DNA of 64,000 bases from Streptomyces olivaceus. Lineage in GTDB: Bacteria; Actinomycetota; Actinomycetes; Streptomycetales; Streptomycetaceae. Below are positions 43,209 to 51,917 of the stretch, one piece after another (the first letter of the stretch is position 1; every line of letters begins with the position of its first letter). A program made the position numbers and the translations under genes. Location: assembly GCF_000721235.1 (NCBI RefSeq), contig NZ_JOFH01000014.1:326494-390493 (forward strand), given 5' to 3'. Under the pieces are notes generated by a model, which saw only the letters and a list, made by a program, of their open reading frames with translations, made no database searches and was not told where the DNA came from.

Positions 43209-43934
43209 TTGAGCACGATCGCGATCGTCGGCGCGGGCCCGCAGCTGGGGCGCGCGATCGGCCGGCGGTTCGCCGTCGAGGGGTTCGACGTGGCGCTGAT
43301 CGCCCGCAACCGTACGACGCTCCAGGCGGTGGCCGACGATCTGTCCGACACGGGCGTCCGGGTCGAGGTGTTCCCCGCGGACGTCACCGACCGTCCCGCT
43401 CTGCACGCGGCGCTGACCGCCGCCGAGGAGCGGCTGGGGCCGATCGACGTACTCGAGTACTCGCCCGCGCCGTCCCCGGCCGATCTGCGCCGGGCGCCGC
43501 TCGTCGAGGCCACGAAGGTCACCGTCGACTCGGTCCTGGCGCAGCTGGACCTCTACCTGCTCGGCGGGGTCGCGGCGGTGCAGCACGTCCTGCCCGGCAT
43601 GCTGGCGCGCGGCACGGGGACGGTCCTGGTCAGCAGCGGCGCGGGGTCCGGCCCGATGATCGCCCCGCACGTGGCGAACGTCCAGGTCGCCACGGGCGGT
43701 ATGCGCAACTGGATCCTCAACCTGCACGCCGCCCTGTCCGGCACCGGCGTCTACGCCGCGCACGTGGCGATCGCCGCCTTCATCGGCCAAGGGGGCCACG
43801 CCTCGCAGCCCCGGACGATCGCCGACGCCTACTGGCGGCTGCACACCGGGCGCACCGAAGCCGAGCTGGTGATCCAGGATTTGCCGGACGACTACCTGGA
43901 ACGGGGCCTGGCGGACAAGTTCGTCGAGTCCTGA
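43209..43934 (+). CDS. Short-chain dehydrogenase/reductase
   Basis: 241 residues with a Rossmann fold. The nucleotide motif is an atypical GAGPQLGRAIGRRF. The catalytic Ser (SSGAGSGP) is present, but the usual YxxxK is not: the alignment gives VANVQVATGGMRNWI, with no Tyr-Lys pair. Enzymatic activity is therefore uncertain. TTG at 43209 gives the proper N-terminus and has GAGG upstream. Divergent from the AraC gene. Confidence 0.87.
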   Translation: MSTIAIVGAGPQLGRAIGRRFAVEGFDVALIARNRTTLQAVADDLSDTGVRVEVFPADVTDRPALHAALTAAEERLGPIDVLEYSPAPSPADLRRAPLVEATKVTVDSVLAQLDLYLLGGVAAVQHVLPGMLARGTGTVLVSSGAGSGPMIAPHVANVQVATGGMRNWILNLHAALSGTGVYAAHVAIAAFIGQGGHASQPRTIADAYWRLHTGRTEAELVIQDLPDDYLERGLADKFVES

Positions 43935-43958
43935 GCCGCCGGCGGCTGCGCGGCGCTG

Positions 43959-44480
43959 TCAGGCGGTGGGCGGGGTGTCGCTCCAGGCGGTGACGGTGAG
44001 GGCGCTGTTGTCGACCTCCTTGGCGAAGGGCACCGTGCTGTGGGAGTTGCTGCCGGTGGGCGAGATCTGGAGGTAGTGCGCGTCGGCGCTGTCGGCGCCG
44101 GTGTGGGTCCACTCGAGATCGGCGTACGCCGAGTCGCCGGCCTCCAGGGTGACCTGGTGCTCACCGGGGTCCTGGGCGAAGTAGGTGTCGCCGTGCTCCG
44201 CGTCGGTCGCTATCGCCGTGTGTCCGGCGCCCTCCAGGGCGAGTCCGGCGTATCCGGAGATCGCGCAGGTGACGTCACCGGTGTTGGTCACCTTCAGATA
44301 GGTGCCCTCGTGGTTCATCCCCTGCTGGCCGTCGCCGAGGTCGGCGGTGGTCGCCTTCAGGGTGCCGGGCTGGCACTCCTGCGCGGCCTGCTGGGGGTCG
44401 GCGGCGACGGCGGCGGTGGTGCCGAGCCCGGCGATCGCGAGGGCGGCGGTGACGGCGACGGCGGTGCGCGTGACCTTCAT
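43959..44480 (-). CDS. Secreted DUF4232-domain protein
   Basis: 173 residues with a classical signal peptide (MKVTRTAVAVTAALAIAGLG, cleavage after AVA-A). A DUF4232 beta-sandwich follows: C-QPGTLKATTADLGDGQQGMNHEGTYL (two segments), LKVTNTGDVTCAISGYAGLAL, and C-terminal ALTVTAWSD. Two cysteines could form a disulfide. Secreted, function unknown. GAGGAAG precedes the ATG at 44480. Confidence 0.9.
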   Translation of the reverse strand: MKVTRTAVAVTAALAIAGLGTTAAVAADPQQAAQECQPGTLKATTADLGDGQQGMNHEGTYLKVTNTGDVTCAISGYAGLALEGAGHTAIATDAEHGDTYFAQDPGEHQVTLEAGDSAYADLEWTHTGADSADAHYLQISPTGSNSHSTVPFAKEVDNSALTVTAWSDTPPTA

Positions 44481-44667
44481 GGTGTTTCTTCCTCTCCTGT
44501 GCACTCTCCTGTGCCGACGGGGCTCCCGGTGCCCGTCGGCACCAATCGATGGCTGCTACATCAGTTCGTCTGACCGGTCACCGGCACATCAATGTCACCG
44601 GTTCGTCACAGGCGCCGCGACCCTCGTGCCCGGCGGGCGCCGGTCCGCCCCCCGCTCGGGGCCGCGG

Positions 44668-45435
44668 TCACCGCCCCACGGCCCGGGAGACCGCCAGGCT
44701 CGCCCTCCGCAGCGCCGTTCGAGCGGCGGCCCGGACTCCGCCCTCGCCGGGTGCGACCAGTGAGAGCGCGCCCAGCGCGGCACCGCGGCGGTCGAGGATC
44801 GGGGCGGCGGCGGTCGACATGACGGCGGGCCCCGAGCGCAGCGGGTTGGGCACCGTCGTGGCGCAGACGCCCTCGGCGCGGACGGTGGCCATGAGCCGGC
44901 GGAGGCGGGCCGCGTCGTCCGCGCCGGCCAGCGCGTCGTTCCGCACCCGCTCGGGGGCGTACGCCAGCAGCGCGATGCCGATGCCGGTCCCGGCGAGCGG
45001 GAGGCGGCCGCCCACCCGGTACCTGACCGCTGCCGCGTCCCGTGCCGACAGGCGCTCCACGAGGACGGCCTCGTCGCCGTCGCGTACGGCGAGGAGGATG
45101 TGCTGGCCGGTGGACCGGTGCAGTTCCTCCATGAACGGCAGCGCGGCGGCGCGCAGTCCGTGGCCGCGGGGCGCCAACGAGGCGATCTCGAGCAGTTGCA
45201 GGCCGACGACGAAAGCGCCGTCGTCGAGGCGTTCGAGGGCGCCCACGGCCGTCAGCTGGGCCGCGATCCGGGACGTGGTGCTCTTCGGAAGGCCCGCCCG
45301 GGCGGCGAGCGTGTGGAGCGTCAGACCCTCTCCGGCTTCTGCGAAGGCGCCCAGGACCCGGAAGGCCCGCTCCAGGATCGGCTCCCCGTGCAACGGCCGC
45401 CCCGAGCGAGGGGGTTGTACCGGCGTTCCACTCAT
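44668..45435 (-). CDS. IclR-family transcriptional regulator
   Basis: 255 residues. The N-terminal winged HTH (ILERAFRVLGAFAEAGEGLT, LAARAGLPKSTTSRIAAQL) and the C-terminal IclR effector domain (GGRLPLAGTGIGIALLAYAP, ILDRRGAALGALSLVAP) are both clear. It is divergent from the alpha/beta hydrolase gene, its probable target, across 139 bases. Confidence 0.93.
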   Translation of the reverse strand: MSGTPVQPPRSGRPLHGEPILERAFRVLGAFAEAGEGLTLHTLAARAGLPKSTTSRIAAQLTAVGALERLDDGAFVVGLQLLEIASLAPRGHGLRAAALPFMEELHRSTGQHILLAVRDGDEAVLVERLSARDAAAVRYRVGGRLPLAGTGIGIALLAYAPERVRNDALAGADDAARLRRLMATVRAEGVCATTVPNPLRSGPAVMSTAAAPILDRRGAALGALSLVAPGEGGVRAAARTALRRASLAVSRAVGR

Positions 45436-45574
45436 CGGAATCGTCGGTGCGCGTCGCCGGCCACGGTTTCGATACTAGCTCTGACTCGCCCGCCCGGTGA
45501 CGTGCGGGCGGCCGGGCGCCGTCCACGCCCAACCACTCTCATCTGCGCGGCGCCGACCGACCAAGGAGACAGCA

Positions 45575-46528
45575 ATGGTGAGCGACCCCGCGCTGCGCGA
45601 CGTCTACGTCCCGCACGCCTATCCCGAACAGCAGGCGGATCTCGGTGAGATCACCATGAACTACGCCGAGGCCGGTGACCCGGACAAGCCCGCCCTGCTG
45701 CTGATCCCCGAGCAGACGGGCTCGTGGTGGAGCTATGAGGAGACGATGGGCCTGCTCGCCGAGGACTTCCACGTCTACGCCGTCGACCTGCGGGGCCAGG
45801 GGCGCAGCAGTTGGACCCCGAAGCGGTACAGCCTCGACAACTTCGGCAACGACCTGGTCCGGTTCATCGCCCTAGTGGTGAAGCGCCCCGTCGTCGTCGC
45901 GGGCAACTCCTCCGGTGGCGTCCTCGCCGCGTGGCTGTCGGCGCACTCCATGCCCGGACAGATCCGCGGGGCCCTGTGCGAGGACGCACCGTTCTTCGCG
46001 TCCGAGCTCGTCCCGGCGTACGGCCACTCGGTCCGGCAGGGGGCGGGGCCCGTGTTCGAACTCTTCCGCACGTTTCTCGGCGACCAGTGGAGCGTGGGTG
46101 ACTGGGAGGGCTTCCGCCGTGCGGCCGCCGCCGCGTCGTCGCCGATGGCGCGGTACTTCGTGACGGACGGGCTCCCGCAGCACTCGGCCGACGAGATCCC
46201 GCAGCACCTGAAGGAGTACGACCCGGAATGGGCCCGGGCCTTCTGGGAGGGGACCGTCGGACTGAACTGCCCCCATGAGCGCATGCTGACCCAGGTCAGG
46301 ACGCCGGTACTCCTCACGCACCACATGCGCGCCACCGACCCGGAGACCGGTGTCCCGCTCGGCGCGCTCTCCGACGAACAGGCCGCGCAGGCGAGGCTGT
46401 TGATGGAGTCGGCAGGCGTGGAGGTCGGCTACGAGTCCGTGCCGGACGCGTCGCACACGATGCACCAGTCCGACCCGGCGCGGTACGTCGGGATCCTCAC
46501 GCGGTGGGCGGCCACCCTGCCGGAGTGA
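45575..46528 (+). CDS. Alpha/beta-fold hydrolase
   Basis: 317 residues. The oxyanion/early motif is LLIPEQTGSWWSYEETM, with VYAVDLRGQGRSSW, nucleophile elbow GNSSGG and a C-terminal SHTMHQ histidine; a helical cap (GPVFELFRTFLGDQW…) follows the elbow. Likely an esterase or lactonase; substrate unknown, presumably the ligand-related compound of the divergent IclR regulator. ATG at 45575 after AAGGAGACAGCA. Confidence 0.92.
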   Translation: MVSDPALRDVYVPHAYPEQQADLGEITMNYAEAGDPDKPALLLIPEQTGSWWSYEETMGLLAEDFHVYAVDLRGQGRSSWTPKRYSLDNFGNDLVRFIALVVKRPVVVAGNSSGGVLAAWLSAHSMPGQIRGALCEDAPFFASELVPAYGHSVRQGAGPVFELFRTFLGDQWSVGDWEGFRRAAAAASSPMARYFVTDGLPQHSADEIPQHLKEYDPEWARAFWEGTVGLNCPHERMLTQVRTPVLLTHHMRATDPETGVPLGALSDEQAAQARLLMESAGVEVGYESVPDASHTMHQSDPARYVGILTRWAATLPE

Positions 46529-46564
46529 CCGCCGAGCACGGCGGACCGCTGACCTGCCGAAGCC

Positions 46565-47215
46565 TCACACCCGCAGCCAGGAAGGCACGGGCCGGGTCAC
46601 GAAGCCGCAGGTGAACTCCGCCGTCTCCAGGAGCCGGCGGGTCAGCCGGACTCCGGTGACGTGGTGGGCCAGGGCGAAGTTGGCCAAGGCGCAGGTCGGC
46701 TGCCTGTCGTCCTCGTCCGGGTCCGCCAGCGGCCCGAACCCCACCCGGCGCATGACGTCGAGCAGCTCGTCCGGACGCTCGCCCCCGCGGAGGTAGGGGT
46801 CCTCGTCGTAGGACATCCGGACGGACCCGTCCTCGTACCAGTAGAAGGGCTCTCCGGGAGCGATGTTGGCCATGTGGGAGACGGCCGTCCGCCCCCGCGT
46901 CGCCGGGAGCACGACCTCCGGGTCGGTGCCCAGGAGACCGTTGTACTCGACCATGACAGCCCAGTCGCCGACCGGGGTCACTCCCACCAGCCGGGTCCCT
47001 GCCGAGTCCGCCTGCGCGTACGTCTCCTGCGTCAGCTCGCGCAACGCGCTCACTCCGGTCACCGGCGTCCCGGGCGCCGTCCGCCGAGCCCGCAGCTCGT
47101 GCAGCAGGCCGGCCGGGCTCGTCCCCTGCACGTAAGTGATGCAGTGCGACTCGAGGAGGTCGTCGTCGGCGCCGAATATGTCGGCGTAGTCCGCTGCGGT
47201 GATCGGTTCCGGCAC
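46565..47215 (-). CDS. DUF6461-like protein
   Basis: 216 residues. Motifs such as ESHCITYVQGTSPAGLL, GDWAVMVEYNGLLGTDPEV and HHVTGVRLTRRLLE match the DUF6461 group of actinobacterial proteins; function unknown, no signal or membrane segment. GTG at 47215 (VPEPITAADYADIFG) has AGGA seven bases upstream. It shares a strand with the nitroreductase but is 50 bases away. Confidence 0.82.
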   Translation of the reverse strand: MPEPITAADYADIFGADDDLLESHCITYVQGTSPAGLLHELRARRTAPGTPVTGVSALRELTQETYAQADSAGTRLVGVTPVGDWAVMVEYNGLLGTDPEVVLPATRGRTAVSHMANIAPGEPFYWYEDGSVRMSYDEDPYLRGGERPDELLDVMRRVGFGPLADPDEDDRQPTCALANFALAHHVTGVRLTRRLLETAEFTCGFVTRPVPSWLRV

Positions 47216-47265
47216 GAACGAATCCTGGTGCGCCTTGGCCGGGAGAGGCAAGTGACCCGCGGCAT

Positions 47266-48006
47266 CTAGACGTGGAACGTGGTGGTCTCCTCCAGCGCGG
47301 CCCGGCCGGTCGCGAGCCGGTTCACCGGCGCGTTCTCGTCGGCGTAGCCGAAGGAGACGCCCACGAGCAGCTTCCCCTCGTCCACTTCGAGTTGGTCGCG
47401 GACGGTGTCGGCGTAGAAGCTGAGCAGGCCCTGCGGGCAGCTGGCCACGCCGTAGGCGGTCATGGCCAGCAGCAGTGACTGCAGGTAGGCGCCGGCGTCG
47501 GCGGCCAGCCGGGGTCCGCCGTCGCCGGTGACGAACAGGAACGCGGCGTGGGGCGCCCCGTAGAACCCCAGGCTCTCCGCGTCGTAGGCCGCACGGGCCG
47601 GGTGGTCCTCGGGGCCGATGCCCAGCGCTCCGTACAGACCGGCGCCGAAGGCGGCCCGCCGTTCCCGGTGGACGGGGGCGTACATGTCCTCGGAGTACGG
47701 GTAGTCGGCCGTGCGGCGTCGCTCGGCGTGGGCCGTTCGCAGGGCGTCGGCCAGCCGGTCCCGCCGTGCGCCGCCGACCACCTCGACCCGCCACGGCTGC
47801 GCGTTGGAGTTGGACGGCGCGGCGCCCGCCAGGGAGAAGACCGCGCGCAGCGTGTCCTCGGGCACCGGGTCGGGTCGGAAGGCGCGGGTCGCGTGGCGCC
47901 CGCGGATCAGCTGCTCGGCGTACTCCCGCGCTCGTGGCCCGCCCGTCCGTGTCCCGCCGGTGGGCGCCTCGCTCGTGCGTGTCCGGGTGCCGGCCGGTCC
48001 GCTCAT
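47266..48006 (-). CDS. Nitroreductase-family FMN oxidoreductase
   Basis: 246 residues. RHATRAFRPDPVPEDTLRAV and GAAPSNSNAQPWRVEVV are the FMN-binding N-terminal signatures, and AYGVASCPQGLLSFY the C-terminal one. It reduces nitroaromatics or quinones. It is divergent from the TetR gene at 48106, with two matching operators between, so it is the regulator's target. ATG at 48006 follows GAGGAG. Confidence 0.93.
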   Translation of the reverse strand: MSGPAGTRTRTSEAPTGGTRTGGPRAREYAEQLIRGRHATRAFRPDPVPEDTLRAVFSLAGAAPSNSNAQPWRVEVVGGARRDRLADALRTAHAERRRTADYPYSEDMYAPVHRERRAAFGAGLYGALGIGPEDHPARAAYDAESLGFYGAPHAAFLFVTGDGGPRLAADAGAYLQSLLLAMTAYGVASCPQGLLSFYADTVRDQLEVDEGKLLVGVSFGYADENAPVNRLATGRAALEETTTFHV

Positions 48007-48030
48007 GGAACTCTCCTCGAAATCGCTTAT

Positions 48031-48048
48031 GTAGACGGAAGCGTTTAC
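48031..48048. promoter_or_regulatory. TetR operator 1, GTAGACG-N4-CGTTTAC
   Basis: 18-bp dyad with one mismatch between arms, 25 bases from the nitroreductase start. Confidence 0.75.
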
Positions 48049-48080
48049 CTGGGTCACTGTAGCGAACGGACGCCCGCGAA

Positions 48081-48098
48081 GTAAACGGGAACGTATAC
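48081..48098. promoter_or_regulatory. TetR operator 2, GTAAACG-N4-CGTATAC
   Basis: Same consensus GTAnACG-N4-CGTnTAC as operator 1, exactly 50 bp away and just before the TetR start. Confidence 0.75.
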
Positions 48099-48105
48099 TT
48101 GCGTC

Positions 48106-48699
48106 ATGGCAACGGCGACCACGGCGACTCGACGGCAGGGGCGCGGAGGCCGGGAGCGCATCCTGGCCGCCGCGGCCGGGCTGTTCGCGGTCCAGGGAAT
48201 CAACGCGACCGGCATGGAACAGATCGCGGAGCGGGCGCCGGTGTCCAAGCGCACCCTCTACGCGCACTTCCGCACCAAGGACGAGCTCGTCCTCGCCCAC
48301 CTCAGGGACCTCACCTCGACGGGGCACACCCTGGAGGCGACGCTGACGCGCGAGGACGTCCCCGCCATGGAGCGCGTCCTCGCGCTGTTCGACCCGCTTC
48401 CGGCCGGCACGGACCCCGTGCGCGGATGCCCGTTCATCGACGCGGCCGTGGAGTTCCCCGACCCGCAGAACGCGGTCCACTCCTACGCCCGCGAACGGAA
48501 ACTGCTGATGGTGCGGCTGGTGGCCGAGCTCGTGGCGGAACTGGGCTGCCGCGAGCCCGCTGCCCTCGCCGAGCAGCTCGTGACTCTCGCGGACGGCGCC
48601 GCCAGCCGCGCTATGGTGCTCGGCGAGGCGGACTACGGCCGGCACGCGCGAACGGCGGCGGAGGTCCTCCTGGCCCACGCACTGCCGACCGGGGCCTGA
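48106..48699 (+). CDS. TetR-family repressor of the nitroreductase gene
   Basis: 197 residues. The HTH (MEQIAERAPVSKRTLYAHFRTKDELV) is followed by a TetR_C-type domain (PVRGCPFIDAAVEFPDPQ). Its ATG lies seven bases after operator 2, so the repressor would block its own start region. Ligand unknown. Confidence 0.93.
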   Translation: MATATTATRRQGRGGRERILAAAAGLFAVQGINATGMEQIAERAPVSKRTLYAHFRTKDELVLAHLRDLTSTGHTLEATLTREDVPAMERVLALFDPLPAGTDPVRGCPFIDAAVEFPDPQNAVHSYARERKLLMVRLVAELVAELGCREPAALAEQLVTLADGAASRAMVLGEADYGRHARTAAEVLLAHALPTGA

Positions 48700-48855
48700 C
48701 CGGCCCCGCCGGGTCGCCGGTGCGCCCGTCGCCCGAGGCGGGTCGCCCGACGCGGGGATTTCCCGAGCGGGCCGTGCGCGGTCCGACGTCCGCGGGGGCG
48801 TTGCCGCCCCGGCCCGTGCCAGCCGCCTGTCCACGCGACCACCGGAGCCCCACCC

Positions 48856-49986
48856 ATGCCCCTTCCTCACGTCCTCCTCTCCGCCGCCGTCTCCCTCGAC
48901 GGCTACCTGGACGACACCGGCCCCGAGCGGCTGCTGCTGTCCGGGCCCGCCGACTTCGAGCGGGTCGACGAGGTGCGGGCCTCCGTGGACGCGATCCTCG
49001 TCGGCGCCGGGACCGTCCGGGCCGACAATCCGCGGCTGCTGGTGAACTCGGCGGAGCGGCGGGCCGCGCGGGTGGCGGCGGGGCAGGCGGAGTATCCGCT
49101 GAAGGTCACCGTGAGCGCCACCGGCGAGCTGGACCCGGCCGCGCGGTTCTGGCACACGGGCGGGGACAAGGTGCTCGTCACCACGGAGGACGGCGCCCGG
49201 CGGGCTCGCGCGTTGGGGATCGCCGCCGGCATCGTGCCGCTCGGGAACGTCCTCGACTGGCGGGCCGCGCTGGAGTACCTCCACGACCGGCGGGGGGTGC
49301 GGCGGCTCATGGTGGAGGGGGGCGGGAGCGTGCACACGCAGTTGCTGCAGCAGGAACTGGCGGACGAGCTGCAGCTCGTGCTCGCGCCGCTGTTCGTGGG
49401 GGACCCGGCCGCGCCCCGGCTGTTCGGGCCGGGGGCCTACCAGGGCGGGCGGCTGAGGCTGGTGGAGTCGCGGCGGATCGAGGACGTCGTGCTGATGCGG
49501 TACCGGCCGACGGCCCCGGGCGTAGGGGAGCGCGTGGCCGCTGCCGACCGGCACTGGCTGGCGCTCGCCTGCGAGCTGGCCGAGCTGTGTCCGCCGTCGG
49601 AGACGGCGTTCAGCGTGGGGGCCGTCGTCGTCGCCGGGGACGGCAGCGAGCTGGCCCGGGGGTATTCGCGGGAGGGGAACGACCCCCGCGTGCACGCCGA
49701 GGAGGCCGCGCTCGCGAAGGTCGGACCGGATGACGTCCGGCTCGCGGGCGCCACCGTGTACAGCAGCCTGGAGCCCTGCGCCCGGCGTGCCTCCCGGCCC
49801 GCCCCCTGCGCCCGCCTGATCCTCGACGCCGGGGTGCGTCGCGTGGTCACGGCCTGGCGGGAGCCGGACACCTTCGTGCCGGGGGCCGACGGGAGCGGGG
49901 TGCTGGCGGGCGGGGGCGCCGCGGTCGTCGTGCTGGACGAGTACGAGGACCGTGCGAAGGCGCCGAACCGGCATCTGGAGGGGTAG
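48856..49986 (+). CDS. RibD-like bifunctional protein with reversed domain order
   Basis: 376 residues. The N-terminal half is a RibD_C/DHFR-like reductase (SAAVSLDGYLDD, ILVGAGTVRADNPRLL, RLMVEGGGSVHTQLL). The C-terminal half is a cytidine-deaminase-like domain with the zinc motifs HAEEAAL and EPCARRASRPAPCARLI. Standard RibD has deaminase first. It may act on a riboflavin-type or 5-amino-uracil intermediate, or in another pteridine/antibiotic path. It follows the TetR gene by 156 bases and is not clearly co-transcribed. Confidence 0.88.
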   Translation: MPLPHVLLSAAVSLDGYLDDTGPERLLLSGPADFERVDEVRASVDAILVGAGTVRADNPRLLVNSAERRAARVAAGQAEYPLKVTVSATGELDPAARFWHTGGDKVLVTTEDGARRARALGIAAGIVPLGNVLDWRAALEYLHDRRGVRRLMVEGGGSVHTQLLQQELADELQLVLAPLFVGDPAAPRLFGPGAYQGGRLRLVESRRIEDVVLMRYRPTAPGVGERVAAADRHWLALACELAELCPPSETAFSVGAVVVAGDGSELARGYSREGNDPRVHAEEAALAKVGPDDVRLAGATVYSSLEPCARRASRPAPCARLILDAGVRRVVTAWREPDTFVPGADGSGVLAGGGAAVVVLDEYEDRAKAPNRHLEG

Positions 49987-50012
49987 GGCCCGCCGCTCCG
50001 CCGGCCGTGGGT

Positions 50013-50843
50013 TCAGGGCGAAGAGCAGCGGGTCGCGGTGACCACGACGGAGGTGTAGGGCATGGTGGCGTGGCCGCCGAGCCTGCCGATCGCGGACCCG
50101 GCGCTGTCCAGGACCTTCGCCAGCTTGTCCGCGGGGAGTTGGGTGAGGCCGCCGAACGTGGGGAGCTGGTCGAGCCACTCCTCTCGGGAGTAGGTGCGCT
50201 CCCAGGCGAAGCGCCACTGCTCCGGCTCGCTGAAGCTGCCCGTCTGCCGGATCCCGTCGGCGATCCTCACGAACAGGGGCTGGTAGGCGTCCACGGCCGA
50301 TCCTCGCAGCAGGCCGGGGTTGAACGGGGAATCGGGGGCGACCTGTTCGAGTACCTCAGCGAGGGCGTCGATCAACTCGGCCGGCAGCTGGGGGACGTGG
50401 TGGAAGGGGGCGAGCCGGCCGCCGGGCCGGAGCACGCGGGCCGCCTTGGCGGCGCCGGCGACGGGGTCCACCCAGTGCCAGGCGGTGCCGGCGACGACCG
50501 CGTCGAACTGCCGCCCGGCCGGCTGCCAGTCCTCGAAGCTGGCGACCTCGACCTCGACACGGCCGCGTCGTGCGAAGGCGGCCATCCGCTCGTCGGGCTC
50601 GACGCCGAGCACCGTGCAGCCGGCCGCCTGGAACTGCCGGGCCTCGATGCCGGTCCCGGCTCCGACGTCGAGGACGTGCCGGCCGGGGCTCGCCGCGAGG
50701 ATCCTGTCCACCAGGGCCTGGGGATACGGCGGTCGGGCACGGTCGTAGCGTTCGGCATCGACGCCGAACGACTCGGCCGTCTGCCGGTGGCGGTGCGGTT
50801 CGGGGCCGGACTCGTCCGGCTGCCTCCGCGATAAAATGGGCAT
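50013..50843 (-). CDS. Class I SAM-dependent methyltransferase
   Basis: 276 residues. Motif I VLDVGAGTGIEARQF, then VLGVEPDERM, FDAVVAGTAWHWVD and AARVLRPGGRLA define a methyltransferase_11-type enzyme; substrate unknown. The ATG at 50843 has no ribosome site, but a promoter fits a leaderless mRNA starting there. It is divergent from a TetR gene whose operator-like dyads overlap this promoter. Confidence 0.9.
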   Translation of the reverse strand: MPILSRRQPDESGPEPHRHRQTAESFGVDAERYDRARPPYPQALVDRILAASPGRHVLDVGAGTGIEARQFQAAGCTVLGVEPDERMAAFARRGRVEVEVASFEDWQPAGRQFDAVVAGTAWHWVDPVAGAAKAARVLRPGGRLAPFHHVPQLPAELIDALAEVLEQVAPDSPFNPGLLRGSAVDAYQPLFVRIADGIRQTGSFSEPEQWRFAWERTYSREEWLDQLPTFGGLTQLPADKLAKVLDSAGSAIGRLGGHATMPYTSVVVTATRCSSP

Positions 50844-50850
50844 GCGCCCA
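50837..50850. promoter_or_regulatory. TetR operator-like dyad A, TGGGC-N4-GCCCA
   Basis: Perfect 5-bp arms overlapping the methyltransferase start codon. Confidence 0.65.
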
Positions 50851-50878
50851 CACTAATGGGCGGTTGCCCACTTGTTAA
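50843..50878 (-). promoter_or_regulatory. Leaderless promoter of the methyltransferase gene
   Basis: TTAACA (-35), 17-bp spacer, TAGTGT (-10), then six bases to the ATG, so transcription would begin at the start codon. Confidence 0.55.
50857..50870. promoter_or_regulatory. TetR operator-like dyad B, TGGGC-N4-GCCCA
   Basis: Same dyad as A, displaced 20 bp and lying inside the spacer of the methyltransferase promoter. Confidence 0.65.
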
Positions 50879-50904
50879 GGCGCAGCGGCGCGGAAAGGGA
50901 GACG

Positions 50905-51504
50905 ATGCCGTCAGGAGTGCACATCCACAACGTGCGCGGCCAGTTGTTCGAAGCGGCCGAGCGCATCCTGCTGTGGAACGGGCCCGACGCGTTGACCAGC
51001 CGGGCGGTCACGGAGGAGGCGAACTGCGCCAAGGGCGTGCTGCACCGGCACTTCGCCGACTTCGACGCCTTCCTGGCGGAACTGGTCCTCGAACGCGTTC
51101 GCGGCATCGAGGACCGGACCGCGGCTCTGCGCGCGGCCGCGGGCACCGGGAGCGTGGTGGACAACCTGACGGGCGCGCTGCAGGACCTGTTCGGACCGGT
51201 CACGGTGGCCGCCGTCGCGCTCATCACTTTCCGCGACGGCCTCCGCTCCCGGCTGCGCGAGGCCGGTCTGACCGGCATCCCCCTGGCCGTACAGGGCACC
51301 GCCATGATCGCCGCATACCTGACCGCCGAACGGGAGTCGGGGCGTCTGGCCGGTGACGCCGACATCGACACGCTCGCCCCCACCCTCGTCGGGGCCGGGC
51401 ACCTGCTGTTCGCCGACCGGACGAGCGCTCCGCCGCAGACCGCCGCCGTCCGCACGATGGTGACCACCGTCGTCGCCGGCGCCCTGCGGCCGCCCCCGCC
51501 GTGA
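50905..51504 (+). CDS. TetR-family regulator
   Basis: 199 residues. HTH region LTSRAVTEEANCAKGVLHRHFADFDAFLAELV. The all-alpha ligand domain follows without a known signature. ATG at 50905 after AAGGGAG. The two TGGGC-N4-GCCCA dyads between this gene and the divergent methyltransferase indicate control of both. Confidence 0.9.
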   Translation: MPSGVHIHNVRGQLFEAAERILLWNGPDALTSRAVTEEANCAKGVLHRHFADFDAFLAELVLERVRGIEDRTAALRAAAGTGSVVDNLTGALQDLFGPVTVAAVALITFRDGLRSRLREAGLTGIPLAVQGTAMIAAYLTAERESGRLAGDADIDTLAPTLVGAGHLLFADRTSAPPQTAAVRTMVTTVVAGALRPPPP

Positions 51505-51649
51505 CCTGACCCCCCAGCAGTCCGGCCCCCGCCAGGTCCTGCCTCCGCAACGCCCCCGGCTCACCGGTGACGGCGGTCCGGCCGACCGGGTCGGAAGATA
51601 CCGATGTGCATTGCGGGCCCCGGATGACGTACAGTGGTGAACACAACGA

Positions 51650-51723
51650 CGCGGGGTGGAGCAGCTCGGTAGCTCGCTGGGCTCATAACCCAGAGGTCGC
51701 AGGTTCAAATCCTGTCCCCGCTA
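51650..51723 (+). tRNA. Initiator tRNA-fMet (CAT)
   Basis: CGCGGGGTGGAGCAGCTCGG with anticodon loop CTCATAA (CAT). Three consecutive G-C pairs at the base of the anticodon stem (GGG/CCC) and an unpaired first base (C1 opposite T72) are initiator hallmarks. No encoded CCA. Confidence 0.95.
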
Positions 51724-51730
51724 CTGAAGG

Positions 51731-51766
51731 CCGAGGGCCGGAATCCGAAAGGGTTCCGGCCCTCGG
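51731..51766 (+). terminator. Terminator of tRNA-fMet
   Basis: CCGAGGGCCGGAAtCC and GGgTTCCGGCCCTCGG form a 16-bp stem closed by GAAA, a very stable hairpin just after the tRNA. Confidence 0.9.
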
Positions 51767-51917
51767 TGCGTTCCGTCGGTCACGCGCGTACGCACGGTGT
51801 GCGTTCTGTTCTGTCATCCGGTCGGCCCCGCAGCGGTCGCCGCCCGTTCCCCTGTCCGGAAGCCTGGAGATTCCGGTACGGCGAGCGGCGCGGACGTGAG
51901 GGGGTGGCGGGAGGGCA

